From Serratia surfactantfaciens (GTDB taxonomy: Bacteria; Pseudomonadota; Gammaproteobacteria; Enterobacterales; Enterobacteriaceae): DNA of 64,000 nucleotides. The stretch lies in the NCBI RefSeq assembly GCF_001642805.2, contig NZ_CP016948.1:4154001-4218000 (forward strand), given 5' to 3'. Numbering within the stretch: the first letter of the stretch is position 1; each line of letters opens with the position of its first letter. The position numbers and the translations under genes are program-made. Below, one piece after another: positions 41,270 through 51,341 of the stretch. Under the pieces are notes generated by a model. The model had not been told where the DNA came from. It saw only the letters and a list, made by a program, of their open reading frames with translations, and did not search any database.

Positions 41270-42106
41270 ATGAACAACCCAACTCAACTTTCGCTGTTAC
41301 AGGACGAGATCCGCCACCGTTATGAAACGCTGAGCAAGCGTTTGAAGCAGGTGGCGCGCTATATTTTGGATAACAGTAACAGCATCGCTTTCGATACCGT
41401 TGCCTCCATCGCCGCACAGGCCAGCGTGCCGCCCTCCACCCTGATCCGTTTCGCCAACGCCTTTGGCTTCAGCGGCTTCAACGAAATGAAGCAGGTGTTC
41501 CGTCAGCATCTGATGGAAGAAACGGTGAACTATACCGAGCGCGCGCGCCTGTTCCGCCAAACCTCCACCGACGACAACGTCGCGCCGGAGAAACCGGCCG
41601 AAATCCTCAACGTATTCACCATGGTCAACGCGCAGGCGCTGCAGCAGCTGGCGATGCAAATCGCTCCCGAGCAGTTGGATCGCGCCGTGGATCTGCTCAA
41701 CAACGCCGAAAACATCTACGTGATCGGCCTGCGCCGCTCGTTCAGCGTCGCCTCCTACCTCACCTATGCGCTGCGCCATCTGGAGCGCCGCGCGTTTCTG
41801 ATCGACGGGCTGGGTGGGATGTTCACCGAACAGCTGAGCATGGTGAAACCGAAAGACGTGGTGATCGCCATCAGCTATTCGCCATACGCCCGCGAGGCGG
41901 TGGAACTGGTGGAGTTGGGCGCCAAGCGCGGCGCGCAGCAGATCGCCATCACCGACAGCCAGGTCAGCCCGCTGGCCGCCTTCAGCGACGTCTGTTTCGT
42001 GGTGCGCGAAGCGCAGGTGGACGGGTTCCGTTCGCAGGTGGCCTCGATGTGCCTGGCGCAGACGCTGGCGGTCTCGTTGGCGCTGAATAACGCCCGGGAC
42101 GAGTAA
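41270..42106 (+). CDS. iolR: RpiR-family regulator of inositol genes, IolR
   Basis: 278 residues. An N-terminal RpiR helix-turn-helix (about 1-80, with the motif VASIAAQASVPPSTLIRFANAFGF) precedes a SIS sugar-phosphate-binding domain (about 127-260; ENIYVIGLRRSFSVASYL). RpiR-type IolR proteins repress iol genes in gamma- and alpha-proteobacteria and respond to a phosphorylated inositol intermediate. Its position directly after iolC supports this. The ribosome-binding site is weak, so the ATG at 41270 is chosen on protein length. Confidence 0.88.
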   Translation: MNNPTQLSLLQDEIRHRYETLSKRLKQVARYILDNSNSIAFDTVASIAAQASVPPSTLIRFANAFGFSGFNEMKQVFRQHLMEETVNYTERARLFRQTSTDDNVAPEKPAEILNVFTMVNAQALQQLAMQIAPEQLDRAVDLLNNAENIYVIGLRRSFSVASYLTYALRHLERRAFLIDGLGGMFTEQLSMVKPKDVVIAISYSPYAREAVELVELGAKRGAQQIAITDSQVSPLAAFSDVCFVVREAQVDGFRSQVASMCLAQTLAVSLALNNARDE

Positions 42107-42124
42107 GCGGCACGTCTGACGAAA

Positions 42125-42147
42125 GCGCCCGAGACAGGCTCGGGCGC
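42125..42147. terminator. Hairpin between iolR and the toxin gene
   Basis: A 9-bp perfect stem GCGCCCGAG/CTCGGGCGC with a 5-nt loop between convergent genes. No T run, so its termination strength is uncertain. Confidence 0.5.
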
Positions 42148-42154
42148 GGCGGGA

Positions 42155-42493
42155 TTATTGCAGCAATAAATAACGGTAGAGCACGCTTTCCAGATCCTGC
42201 TTCATGCTGATGAAAAGCAGAATCTCCACCGTCTGGCCGTCGTAGTCATAGATGACACGGTATTCGCTGTCGGGATCCAATCGTTCGTGCAACCGCACCC
42301 CCATGCCCGCCAGCACGGCGTTGAAGCGGTAGCGGGCGGGATCGTCGGCAATTGCCGCAAGGGACGATAACAGCAGGTTATCCACGAACACCCCGGCTGC
42401 GGCGGCCCCTATCGTTCCGCTCTTGTAAGACTCGATGTCTTTCAGGCTCCATTCCGCCGCCGGCGCGACGGTAAAACGTATTTCCTGGGGCAT
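42155..42493 (-). CDS. RelE/ParE-type toxin
   Basis: 112 residues from the ATG at 42493 (MPQEIRFTVAPAAEWSLKDI). The RelE/ParE superfamily pattern is visible: an early helix with DIESYKS, VRLHERLDPDSEYRVIYDYD with the conserved R-x-I/V-Y strand, and VEILLFISMKQDLESVLYR at the end. Such toxins cleave ribosome-bound mRNA or poison gyrase; which one applies cannot be told. It follows its antitoxin by 13 bp and is embedded within the iol cluster between iolR and iolB. Confidence 0.82.
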   Translation of the reverse strand: MPQEIRFTVAPAAEWSLKDIESYKSGTIGAAAAGVFVDNLLLSSLAAIADDPARYRFNAVLAGMGVRLHERLDPDSEYRVIYDYDGQTVEILLFISMKQDLESVLYRYLLLQ

Positions 42494-42506
42494 CCTGCAC
42501 CTGGGC

Positions 42507-42776
42507 CTATTTCCGCGCGTCACGCAGCCGCTGCAAGGTTTCTTCGGGCGACAGACCGCGCTGATTCTTAATCTCTTGCTTCGCCATCATAGTCAGTTTC
42601 AACAACGCATTGGACTGGCGCTCGAGATTGCGTTCCCGAATTTCGGCCTCTCTCTCAGCCGCCGTTTGCACAAATAGCTCAGCGACACCATTTTTTGTGA
42701 CATAGACCCCGCCTTCAAACAGGTCGGGCGAACCTAATCCTTCGCGCGCCGCTTTTTGGGACATGGTGCTCGTCAT
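42507..42776 (-). CDS. Antitoxin partner of the RelE/ParE-type toxin
   Basis: 89 residues from the ATG at 42776, preceded by a strong AGGAGG; the upstream frame extension is rejected. It is short, charged and upstream of the toxin in the same transcript, the canonical order. The segment GVYVTKNGVAELFVQTAAERE resembles the DNA-binding half of Phd/YefM-type antitoxins (ITKNG.. AVL). A charged C-terminal helix (KQEIKNQRGLSPEETLQRLRDA) would wrap the toxin. It probably represses its own promoter. Confidence 0.78.
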   Translation of the reverse strand: MTSTMSQKAAREGLGSPDLFEGGVYVTKNGVAELFVQTAAEREAEIRERNLERQSNALLKLTMMAKQEIKNQRGLSPEETLQRLRDARK

Positions 42777-42884
42777 GGTTGTTCCTCCTGCGCATAGGCA
42801 ATCACGCTGTATCACAGCGGTTATTGGGATTCACTCAGTCAGAGAGCGAACGCGTGCCGACAGGTTATCATTTGAGCAAGATGG

Positions 42885-42906
42885 AGGGCAAATTTAGGGC
42901 AAATTT
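42885..42906. repeat. Tandem 11-bp repeat upstream of the toxin-antitoxin pair
   Basis: AGGGCAAATTT occurs twice head to tail (42885-42895 and 42896-42906), about one helical turn apart and some 110 bp ahead of the antitoxin start. A direct-repeat operator is possible. Confidence 0.7.
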
Positions 42907-42923
42907 ATACCCTGATAAAGAGA

Positions 42924-42943
42924 AGGCCCGGCAAGCCGGGCCT
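42924..42943 (-). terminator. Terminator after iolB
   Basis: A 9-bp perfect stem AGGCCCGGC/GCCGGGCCT with a 2-nt gap; on the minus strand it is followed by TCTCTTTATC. It lies directly after the iolB stop codon. Confidence 0.7.
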
Positions 42944-42950
42944 CAAGCGC

Positions 42951-43772
42951 TTATTGCGCGGCGGGGTAACCTTCGCCGTTAATCCAGGCGTGGTCTTTTT
43001 CCCAGGTGAACTTCCACTGCCGCACCGGCCCGGCCATCACGTTGAGATAATAGTTGTCGTAGCCCGCCAGGGTCGCCACCGGGTGATAACCGCGCGGCAC
43101 TTTCACCACGTCGCGATTGTAGACCGGCATGCACTCGTCGAGCGTGCGATCGTCGGTATAGACGCGCTGCATGCAGAATCCCTGCTCCGGCTGAATGCGG
43201 TGATAGTAGGTCTCTTCCAGATAGGTTTCGTCCGGCGAGTCTTCCCGATCGTGCTTGTGGCTCGGGTAGGAGCTGGTGTTGCCCTCGTCGGTATACACTT
43301 CCACCACCAGCAGGCTGTCGGCCGGCTCGCTGTCCGGCAGAATGTTGTGCACCAACCGCTGGTTACGCCCCTTGCCGCGCCGCTCCACGCCGATATCCGC
43401 CGGCGTAATCAGCCGTGAAGGCAGGTGGCCGCCGCCGGGGGCACTGCACACCGCCAGCTCCAGCTCGGTCTCCGCCCGCACCTCGATGCGATCGTGGTGC
43501 GGCACATACACCGCATAAGGCGGCGTGCGTTCGAACGGGCTCATGCGCTTACCGATATGCGGGTATTCGGCGCGCAGCGTGGCCACGGAGGCGATACCGG
43601 CGACCAGCACCAGACACAGCTCGTTGTCGCCGCATTCCAACTGCAGCGACTGCCCGGCGGCCAAGCGGTAAACGTCAAAGCCGACATAGCGCCAACCGGC
43701 ATTTTCCGGCGTCACGTGCTGGATACGCCCCTCGGCGTTCGGCGTCTGACATTTGGCAAGCAGTGAAGACAT
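42951..43772 (-). CDS. iolB: 5-deoxy-glucuronate isomerase IolB
   Basis: A 273-residue bicupin. It converts 5-deoxyglucuronate to 2-deoxy-5-keto-gluconate, between IolD and IolC. Cupin metal motifs are visible: SYPSHKHDREDSPDETYLEETYYHR in the second half, with His and Glu ligands, and PRGYHPVATLAGYDNYYLNVMAGP near the C-terminus, all typical of IolB. It is the second gene of an iolA-iolB unit; iolA lies about 80 bp upstream. Confidence 0.95.
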   Translation of the reverse strand: MSSLLAKCQTPNAEGRIQHVTPENAGWRYVGFDVYRLAAGQSLQLECGDNELCLVLVAGIASVATLRAEYPHIGKRMSPFERTPPYAVYVPHHDRIEVRAETELELAVCSAPGGGHLPSRLITPADIGVERRGKGRNQRLVHNILPDSEPADSLLVVEVYTDEGNTSSYPSHKHDREDSPDETYLEETYYHRIQPEQGFCMQRVYTDDRTLDECMPVYNRDVVKVPRGYHPVATLAGYDNYYLNVMAGPVRQWKFTWEKDHAWINGEGYPAAQ

Positions 43773-43849
43773 CTCGATTCTCCTGTTAACACCCCGTGCA
43801 AAGGCCGCTGCCCCAAAGGAACAACGGCCCGCTCATACTCTGCGATCGC

Positions 43850-45355
<1,506 letters not shown>

Positions 45356-45911
45356 GTCACGCCCTCTTTTCAAGTCCGCTGCCGCCTGGCCACACGCAGG
45401 CGGCAGCGGCGTTAATCGTCCCGCTCGCCGCACTCCGTCGGCAAGCCGGCTAAATCCTGACCGGATGCAGCAAACTCTATTTCATTGAAAAAAAAGTTTC
45501 AAATAAATTGTTTTGGAAAATTTGTTTTTAGTGCGTGAGGTCGCAATTTTGCGGTGTCGATCGGTCGACGCTTTCATTGTCGTGCCAGGGCAGATACCGC
45601 GACGAGAGAGAAACCGTGGGTGATGCACGCTGACTTTGCTACAGAAAATCCGCACTGCGCCTGCCCTGCCGTCGCTATCGCCCAGCGCCGAACTCTCAAA
45701 GCGTCCGGGCCACTCGCGACGGTTTTTTTTGAACTGGATCTAAAAATCAATATTCCATTATTCACTAATTATGAAATAAATGTTCTTGTTTGTTCCAGCA
45801 TTTATCGACGACATCGCCTTGATGACAGGCACGGTTCACACCCTTCCGCTCGCCCTCTTTCCGATAACCCAACCGTGCGGACGGAAGCCAGGATAAAAAT
45901 CGGAGCAACAC
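45356..45911. promoter_or_regulatory. Divergent iolA/iolT control region
   Basis: 556 bp with no supportable gene. Near iolA a dyad TTGAAA-N6-TTTCAA lies at 45485-45502, resembling the one before iolD. AT-rich stretches at 45480-45530 and 45725-45800 are promoter candidates, one for each divergent gene. TTCAC-TAATTA-TGAAA is at 45763-45778. A weak plus-strand stem CGTC/GACG followed by eight T lies near 45702-45729. Confidence 0.45.
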
Positions 45912-47354
45912 ATGTCATATCAGCGTAAGCACAATACCGGCTACATCTTGCGAATTTGCGGCATCGCCGCCCTGGGCGGCATTCTGTTCGGCTACGACAC
46001 CGCCGTGATCTCCGGCGCCATCGAAGCGCTGAAAACCTATTTCAGCCTCAGCCCGGCCGAAACCGGCTGGGCGGTCTCCAACGTGGTGATCGGTTGCGTG
46101 GTCGGCGCCTTCGCCGCCGGGCCGCTGGCGGCGCGCTGGGGCCGTAAAAAGGCGCTGATGCTGGCGGCGCTGCTGTTCACCGTGTCCGCCGTCGGCGCGG
46201 CATTGGCACCGACCTTCACCTGGTTCGTCATCTACCGCATCATCGGCGGCCTGGCGGTCGGCATCGCCGCCACCGTGTCGCCAATGTACATGTCGGAAGT
46301 GTCGCCGAAAGACATGCGCGGGCGGGCGCTCAGCATGCAGCAGTTCGCCATCGTGTTCGGCCAGATCGTGATTTTCTACGTCAACTTCAAAATCGCCAGC
46401 CTCGCCAGCGAAGCCTGGCTGGTGGAAATGGGCTGGCGCTGGATGTTCGCCTCGGGCGTGATCCCCTGCATCCTGTTCTGCATCCTGGTGTTCATTATCC
46501 CTGAATCGCCGCGCTGGAACGTGATGATGGGCCGCGACGATCAGGCGCTGGCGATGTTGACCAAGGTCTCCAACGCTGCCCACGCGCAGAATCTGCTGAA
46601 AGAAATCAAAGACTCGCTGCAGCAGGATCGGCAGCAACAACACCGGAAACTGAATTACGGCGACGTGCGGGTGCGGTTCATCCTGTTCGTCGGCTGCATG
46701 ATCGCCATGCTGCAACAGGTGACCGGCGTCAACGTGATGATGTACTACGCGCCGGTGGTGTTGAAAACCGTCACCGAAAACGCGCAGGAAGCACTGTTCC
46801 AGACCATCTGGATCGGCGTGCTGCAGCTGGTCGGTTCGGTGATCGGCGCCATGCTGATGGATCGCATGGGCCGTATTCCGCTGATGCGTTACGGTACGCT
46901 GGGCGCCATCGCCGGCCTGCTGCTCACCTCGTACGCGCTCTACACCCAGGCCACCGGCTATTTCGCGCTGTTCGGCATGCTGTTCTTCATGGTGTTTTAT
47001 GCGCTGTCCTGGGGCGTCGGCGCCTGGGTGCTGGTGTCGGAGATCTTCCCGAACCGCATGCGCGCGCAGGGGATGAGCATCGCCGTCGGCTGCATGTGGG
47101 TCGCCAACTTCGCGGTATCGCAGTCATTCCCGATGATCAACGATCATCCTTACCTGTTCTCGCATTTCCACGGTGCCTTCCCGATGTGGATCTTCGCCGC
47201 CTGCTGCCTGTTCAGCTACTGGTTTATCGGCCGTTATATCCCGGAAACCAAAGGCGTCTCACTGGAAAAAATGGAGCAGGTGGTGCTGGCCAAACGCCAC
47301 CGCCATCCTCTGCCCGACGGCAAGCCGCTGCCGCTGGAAAACGGCAAATCCTGA
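45912..47354 (+). CDS. iolT: Sugar porter MFS transporter, probable myo-inositol importer IolT
   Basis: 480 residues with 12 predicted membrane helices. Sugar porter signatures are clear: GGILFGYDTAVISGA in helix 1, RWGRKKALM, a PESPRW motif after helix 6, a QQVTGVNVMMYYAP segment in helix 7 and PETKGVSLE at the C-terminal end. Its place in the iol cluster makes myo-inositol:H+ symport the likely function. The start is preceded by GGAG. It is followed 31 bp later by an iolI-like gene. Confidence 0.9.
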   Translation: MSYQRKHNTGYILRICGIAALGGILFGYDTAVISGAIEALKTYFSLSPAETGWAVSNVVIGCVVGAFAAGPLAARWGRKKALMLAALLFTVSAVGAALAPTFTWFVIYRIIGGLAVGIAATVSPMYMSEVSPKDMRGRALSMQQFAIVFGQIVIFYVNFKIASLASEAWLVEMGWRWMFASGVIPCILFCILVFIIPESPRWNVMMGRDDQALAMLTKVSNAAHAQNLLKEIKDSLQQDRQQQHRKLNYGDVRVRFILFVGCMIAMLQQVTGVNVMMYYAPVVLKTVTENAQEALFQTIWIGVLQLVGSVIGAMLMDRMGRIPLMRYGTLGAIAGLLLTSYALYTQATGYFALFGMLFFMVFYALSWGVGAWVLVSEIFPNRMRAQGMSIAVGCMWVANFAVSQSFPMINDHPYLFSHFHGAFPMWIFAACCLFSYWFIGRYIPETKGVSLEKMEQVVLAKRHRHPLPDGKPLPLENGKS

Positions 47355-47385
47355 TCTCTCACCCTGACCGCTGGAGTAATGCCTC

Positions 47386-48222
47386 ATGACCATTGCGCTG
47401 GACCGCTTCTGCATTAACCGCAAGATCGCGCCGAATCTCGATCTGGACAGTTTTTTCCGCCTGGTGAAACGTTGCGGGCTCAGCAAGGTTGAGCTGCGCA
47501 ACGACATGCCCAGCGGCAAGGTGACCGACGATCTGAGCGACGCGCAGCTCAACGCGCTTGCCGCACAATACGGCATCGACATCGTCACGATCAACGCCCT
47601 TGGCATGTTCAACCGGGTGGACGACCCGGCGGCGCTTCTGCAACGCGCCGAAGCGCTGCTGGCGCAGGCCCAGGCCATCCACAGCCGGGCGCTGGTGCTG
47701 TGCCCGCACTGCAGCGCCGATGACCAGCGCAGCGAGCAGCAAAAACGGGATGACACCCTCGCCGCATTGCGGCTGCTGGCGCCGCTGTTTGCCCGCTATG
47801 GCGTACAGGGATACGTCGAACCGCTGGGTTTCGGCATCAGTTCGCTGCGATCGTCGCTGCTGACCCAGGCGATCATCCGCGATGCCGGCGCGCCGTACCG
47901 CATCGTGCTCGATACTTTCCACCACTATCTGAGCGGCGTGACGCAGGCCGATTTCGACGCCCAAATCCAGGTGGCGCAGATCGGCCTGGTGCATCTGTCC
48001 GGCGTGGAAGACGCGCGGGAGAAAGGCGCGTTGAGCGACGAAGAGCGCATCATGCTGAGCGAGGGCGATCGGCTGGAGAGCCGCCGTCAGGTGCAGAACC
48101 TGGAACGCCTGGGCTACGCCGGCATCTATGCCTTCGAACCTTTCTCTTCCCAGCTGGACAGCTGGAGTGAGGCGGATATCGAACGGGAAATCCGCCAGAG
48201 CATCGCCCTGCTGCAAGGGTAA
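47386..48222 (+). CDS. IolI-like TIM-barrel isomerase
   Basis: 278 residues, starting eight bases after CTGGAG. It is a xylose-isomerase-like TIM barrel with metal-binding positions in GYVEPLGFG (Glu), IVLDTFHHYLSG (Asp/His) and IYAFEPFSS (Glu). IolI in Bacillus isomerises 2-keto-myo-inositol to 1-keto-D-chiro-inositol; synteny with iolT suggests that or a related inosose step. Similarity is moderate, so the symbol is left open. The operon ends with a strong palindromic terminator. Confidence 0.8.
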   Translation: MTIALDRFCINRKIAPNLDLDSFFRLVKRCGLSKVELRNDMPSGKVTDDLSDAQLNALAAQYGIDIVTINALGMFNRVDDPAALLQRAEALLAQAQAIHSRALVLCPHCSADDQRSEQQKRDDTLAALRLLAPLFARYGVQGYVEPLGFGISSLRSSLLTQAIIRDAGAPYRIVLDTFHHYLSGVTQADFDAQIQVAQIGLVHLSGVEDAREKGALSDEERIMLSEGDRLESRRQVQNLERLGYAGIYAFEPFSSQLDSWSEADIEREIRQSIALLQG

Positions 48223-48223
48223 A

Positions 48224-48251
48224 AAAAACGGCCTCCGCGGAGGCCGTTTTT
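48224..48251. terminator. Bidirectional terminator between iolI-like and fetB
   Basis: A 28-bp palindrome (arms AAAAACGGCCTCC-G and C-GGAGGCCGTTTTT) with A runs on one side and T runs on the other, between convergent genes. Confidence 0.93.
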
Positions 48252-48258
48252 CATGGCG

Positions 48259-49032
48259 TTACTTCAGGTTGCCGACCACCAGCTGGTGACGCTGGTTATA
48301 AAACTTACGGTAGGCCAGATAGCAGGCGATTATGGTCGACAGGCTGGCGGTGGAAAGCAGCATGAAGGTCACCATAATCTGGTATTTGATCGCTTTCACC
48401 GGATCGATGCCGGCGAAGATCAGCCCGGACATCATGCCCGGCAGGCTGACCAGCCCGACGGTTTTCGCCGAGTCCACGGTCGGGATCAGCGAAGCGCGGA
48501 TGCTGTCGCGGATCAGCGCCGCCGAAGCGAACTTGGGCGTCGCCCCCAGGCTGAGCATCTCCTGAATCTTCTGCTGCTCGCTTTTGAAACGCTGGCCGAG
48601 GTTGGTGTAACACAGCCCCACCGCCACCATGGCGTTGCCGGCGATCATCCCGGAGATCGGGATCACCTGCATCGGCGTAAATTCGATAGACCCGGTCAAC
48701 ACCAGCACCGCCAGCGTCAGCACTGCACCGGTGGTGATGGCGATAAACGACGTCACGAAGGCGTGTTCGACGTACTTGCTGCGTTTCTTGGCGTTGTAGG
48801 CTGCGTTAAAGCAGATGAACAGCACCATCAGCACGGTGAGAACGGCGTTATCCAGGTCGAAAATATACTTCAGCACATAGCCGACGATGATCAGTTGCAC
48901 CACCGCGCGGCAGATGCTCCAGATAATGTCCTTTTCCAGCGCCAGCTTTTCCCGATGGCTGATCAGAATGGCGACCACCACCAGGATCATCGACAAGCCC
49001 AAGGATTCGTTGGTGATGTTATGCTGATTCAT
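48259..49032 (-). CDS. fetB: Iron export ABC transporter permease FetB
   Basis: 257 residues (E. coli FetB/YbbM 259). A UPF0014-type inner-membrane protein with about seven hydrophobic segments. Conserved phrases are AVVQLIIVGYVL, FTPMQVIPISGMIAGNAMVAVGL and SLPGMMSGLIFAG. With FetA it exports iron and raises resistance to iron-dependent oxidative stress in E. coli. It overlaps fetA by 14 bp. Confidence 0.93.
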   Translation of the reverse strand: MNQHNITNESLGLSMILVVVAILISHREKLALEKDIIWSICRAVVQLIIVGYVLKYIFDLDNAVLTVLMVLFICFNAAYNAKKRSKYVEHAFVTSFIAITTGAVLTLAVLVLTGSIEFTPMQVIPISGMIAGNAMVAVGLCYTNLGQRFKSEQQKIQEMLSLGATPKFASAALIRDSIRASLIPTVDSAKTVGLVSLPGMMSGLIFAGIDPVKAIKYQIMVTFMLLSTASLSTIIACYLAYRKFYNQRHQLVVGNLK

Positions 49033-49696
49033 GCTGTTGCTCCTGTTGCTCGGCGCGGTGCGCGCGCAGGGTGATCACCTCGTCCGCATGCGCTATCTCT
49101 TCGGTATCGTGCGTTACCCACAGCACCGCCAGCCGCTGCTCCGCCACCAGCTGATGAACGATTTCGTTGACGTTGCGCTTGTTTTCCTCGTCCAGCGCGC
49201 TGGTGATCTCATCGAGTAACAGCACCCGCGGCATAAACTGCAGGTTGCGGATCAGGGACACGCGCTGTTTTTCCCCGCCGGAAAGCTCATTGATGCCTTT
49301 AGTCAGCATCGCCTCCGGCAACCCGAAACGCGCCAAATCGGCCTTCATTTTCGCCGTGTCCGGCGACTGTTGGCGGATTTGATAGGGCAGCGCCAGATTG
49401 TCGTAAACCGTATTGCCGAACAGCGCCGGCGTCTGGAAACAATAAGAGACCTGCTTGCGGTACGCCTCCGGCGACATCTCGGCGATCGCCCGGCCGTCGA
49501 AATAGATATTTCCGCGGGTCGGATCCATTAAGGAAGAGATGATTTTCAGCAGGGTGCTTTTCCCGCAGCCGGAAGGTCCGGTGATCAGCTTGAACTCGCC
49601 TTCACCCAGGGTGAAAGAGACCGAGTCCAGGATCACCTGGTTGTCTATTTGATAATGAATATCATCCAATCTCAGTATGTCTTTCTTTTCCTTCAT
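49019..49696 (-). CDS. fetA: Iron export ABC transporter ATP-binding subunit FetA
   Basis: 225 residues (E. coli FetA/YbbL 225). All ABC motifs are intact: Walker A GPSGCGKST, Q-loop YCFQTPALFGN, signature LSGGEKQR and Walker B VLLLDEITSALD, with the switch His in VTHDTEE. It energises FetB. The overlap with fetB and the conserved order support the call. Confidence 0.94.
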   Translation of the reverse strand: MKEKKDILRLDDIHYQIDNQVILDSVSFTLGEGEFKLITGPSGCGKSTLLKIISSLMDPTRGNIYFDGRAIAEMSPEAYRKQVSYCFQTPALFGNTVYDNLALPYQIRQQSPDTAKMKADLARFGLPEAMLTKGINELSGGEKQRVSLIRNLQFMPRVLLLDEITSALDEENKRNVNEIVHQLVAEQRLAVLWVTHDTEEIAHADEVITLRAHRAEQQEQQHESA

Positions 49697-49800
49697 TACG
49701 ATGCCGGCTCCCTACACCTGTTTCCGTCTGAGCGATAAGTATATGGCCGCAAAAAACATCTTAGCAATGCCTGCGCGGCGGGCGGGGAACGCAAAGGAGG

Positions 49801-49828
49801 ATTGGCGGAGCGGAAAGCCCCGCCAAAT
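49801..49828 (-). terminator. Hairpin downstream of the PapI-like gene
   Basis: TTGGCGG-A-GC / GC-C-CCGCCAA (49802-49826), a 9-bp stem with one mismatch, about 60 bp after the minus-strand PapI-like gene; on that strand CCTCCTTT follows. The rest of the 190-bp gap to fetA shows nothing else clear. Confidence 0.45.
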
Positions 49829-49886
49829 GATAAGATTAATTAATGCTTAGCTGTAGGAATAGTCAAAAGCGACCGCCAGGGCCGAA

Positions 49887-50174
49887 TCACTCTTTTTTCA
49901 TCGCTGCCTGTTCGTCGCAGCTGTACCAGCGTAGAGAATTATTGATGCTGCGGTGGGTGCAGCGCACCTTGCCCTCCTTTTCCAACGCCAGCAGCAGGGT
50001 GCGGGTGGTATAGATGTTTTCACCGCATTTATCTGCCAGCTCGCGCGTCTTCGGCCACTGCTCCGGCGGGGGATGATGGCCCCCTGACCCTTCCACACGA
50101 TCCCTGCACAATCCTTGCAACACATTCAGCATCAGCGATTTTCTGCTTTCAAACGTATTCGGCGCCTTGGCCAT
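49887..50174 (-). CDS. PapI/FaeA-like fimbrial regulator
   Basis: 95 residues. The segment TRELADKCGENIYTTRTLLLALEKEGKVRC matches the short winged helix of the FaeA/PapI family. In the pap operon this family helps Lrp move between Dam-sensitive GATC sites and switches the pilus operon on. The N-terminal 30 residues (MLNVLQGLCRD) also resemble that family's first helix. It is the last gene of a three-gene minus-strand unit divergent from the fimbrial operon. The family call rests on pattern reading. Confidence 0.72.
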   Translation of the reverse strand: MAKAPNTFESRKSLMLNVLQGLCRDRVEGSGGHHPPPEQWPKTRELADKCGENIYTTRTLLLALEKEGKVRCTHRSINNSLRWYSCDEQAAMKKE

Positions 50175-50211
50175 AGCATTCCTCCTGAGTGGTTACTGCT
50201 GAGCACCCCGC

Positions 50212-51339
50212 TCACGGTTGCACGTCCGCGATGCGCAGGGTGTAAATCATGGTGGCGTTCGGGGGGATCGCCGGCGGGCTGCCCTGCTTGCCGTATGCCA
50301 GCGCAGGTGGCACCACCAGGGTGATCGAGCCGTGGCGCTGCAGCTTCTCGATAGCGGCGCGAAACAGCGGCGGATAGCGCGTCAACGGCTGCGAGATCAC
50401 CGTTCCCGCCAGCTCCATATCTTTGACCACCCGGCCGTCGGGCAAACTCTCGCGCACCACGATGTCCACCCGATCGTCGGTGCCAATCGCGCCGCTGCCG
50501 GCATAGTCGACCCGGTAGTAGAAACCGAGCGCATCCTGCTTCACCCCCTCCTGTCGGGCGAAATCGGCCAGGTAGGCCTTGCCGTCCGCAGGGGGAGTCT
50601 GCGCCTGCTGCAAACGCTGCTGCGCCGTGCGCAGCGCGCTGTCGATGGCGGCGTCATCCAACCGCAACCGACCGGCCAGGGTATCGGCGATGCCCGCCAG
50701 CAAAAGCTGCCTGTCCGCCTCCAGCCCTGCCCGTTGGTTCTCCTGCTGCAGATGCAAAATGTCGCGCCCCAGCGATACGCCGGCGGCATAGGCCTGCTTG
50801 TCCGCATCGCTGGCCAGCGGTGGCGCTTGCGCCGCCTGCCGCCGTTCTGTCAGCAAGGTTTCTATCCGCTGCCGTTGCTGCGCCAGCTGCGCGATCAAAC
50901 TTGCGCTGCGCTGTTCGGCTCGCGTCAGCGAGGCGACCAGCACGCCCACCTCAGGCACCGGCGCAATGGCCTGCTTCACCCCTTTCAACGCATTGATAAG
51001 CGGCCGAATATCGACGCCAACCTGCTCCCTTTTCGGCGCCGCAGCGGCCTGAGCCGCCGCCAACTGCAACTCCAACTGACGGATTTTCTCCGCCTGCTGT
51101 TGCAAAGAGTGCGTCAGTGCAGTTAAACGAGCGCCATCTGCGCCTGCGACGGCGGCCGGTTTAGCAGCCGGTACGGGCGCCGATTTGCGCTCGGCATCGT
51201 CCCTGGGCGCGGCCGGCGGCGCCTGCCGCTGTTCGGCAAACTTCAACAGGGCAGGAATGCCGTCGTCATCGGCGCAAACGGTCCCGCTCACCGCCAACAG
51301 CAGGATCCCTATCCCCCATCCTTGCGCACTGCGCTTCAC
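50212..51339 (-). CDS. Periplasmic FKBP-type peptidyl-prolyl isomerase with coiled-coil N-terminus
   Basis: 375 residues. A signal peptide (about 1-23, ending TVCA) directs it to the periplasm. Residues 70-200 are rich in Gln/Ala/Leu heptads, a likely coiled coil. Residues about 185-270 resemble the FKBP_N dimerisation domain (AYAAGVSLGRDI). The C-terminal about 100 residues are an FKBP domain (VDIVVRESLPDGRVV, LVVPPALAYGKQGSPPAIPPN, MIYTLRI). FkpA- and Mip-like proteins act as chaperones; here it may help fold pilus subunits, an inference from position. It begins 2 bp after the lipoprotein stop codon. Confidence 0.82.
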   Translation of the reverse strand: MKRSAQGWGIGILLLAVSGTVCADDDGIPALLKFAEQRQAPPAAPRDDAERKSAPVPAAKPAAVAGADGARLTALTHSLQQQAEKIRQLELQLAAAQAAAAPKREQVGVDIRPLINALKGVKQAIAPVPEVGVLVASLTRAEQRSASLIAQLAQQRQRIETLLTERRQAAQAPPLASDADKQAYAAGVSLGRDILHLQQENQRAGLEADRQLLLAGIADTLAGRLRLDDAAIDSALRTAQQRLQQAQTPPADGKAYLADFARQEGVKQDALGFYYRVDYAGSGAIGTDDRVDIVVRESLPDGRVVKDMELAGTVISQPLTRYPPLFRAAIEKLQRHGSITLVVPPALAYGKQGSPPAIPPNATMIYTLRIADVQP

Positions 51340-51341
51340 GG

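Noticed and set aside
46037..46231. Antisense frames in iolT
   Set aside because: Shadows of a clear 12-helix transporter.
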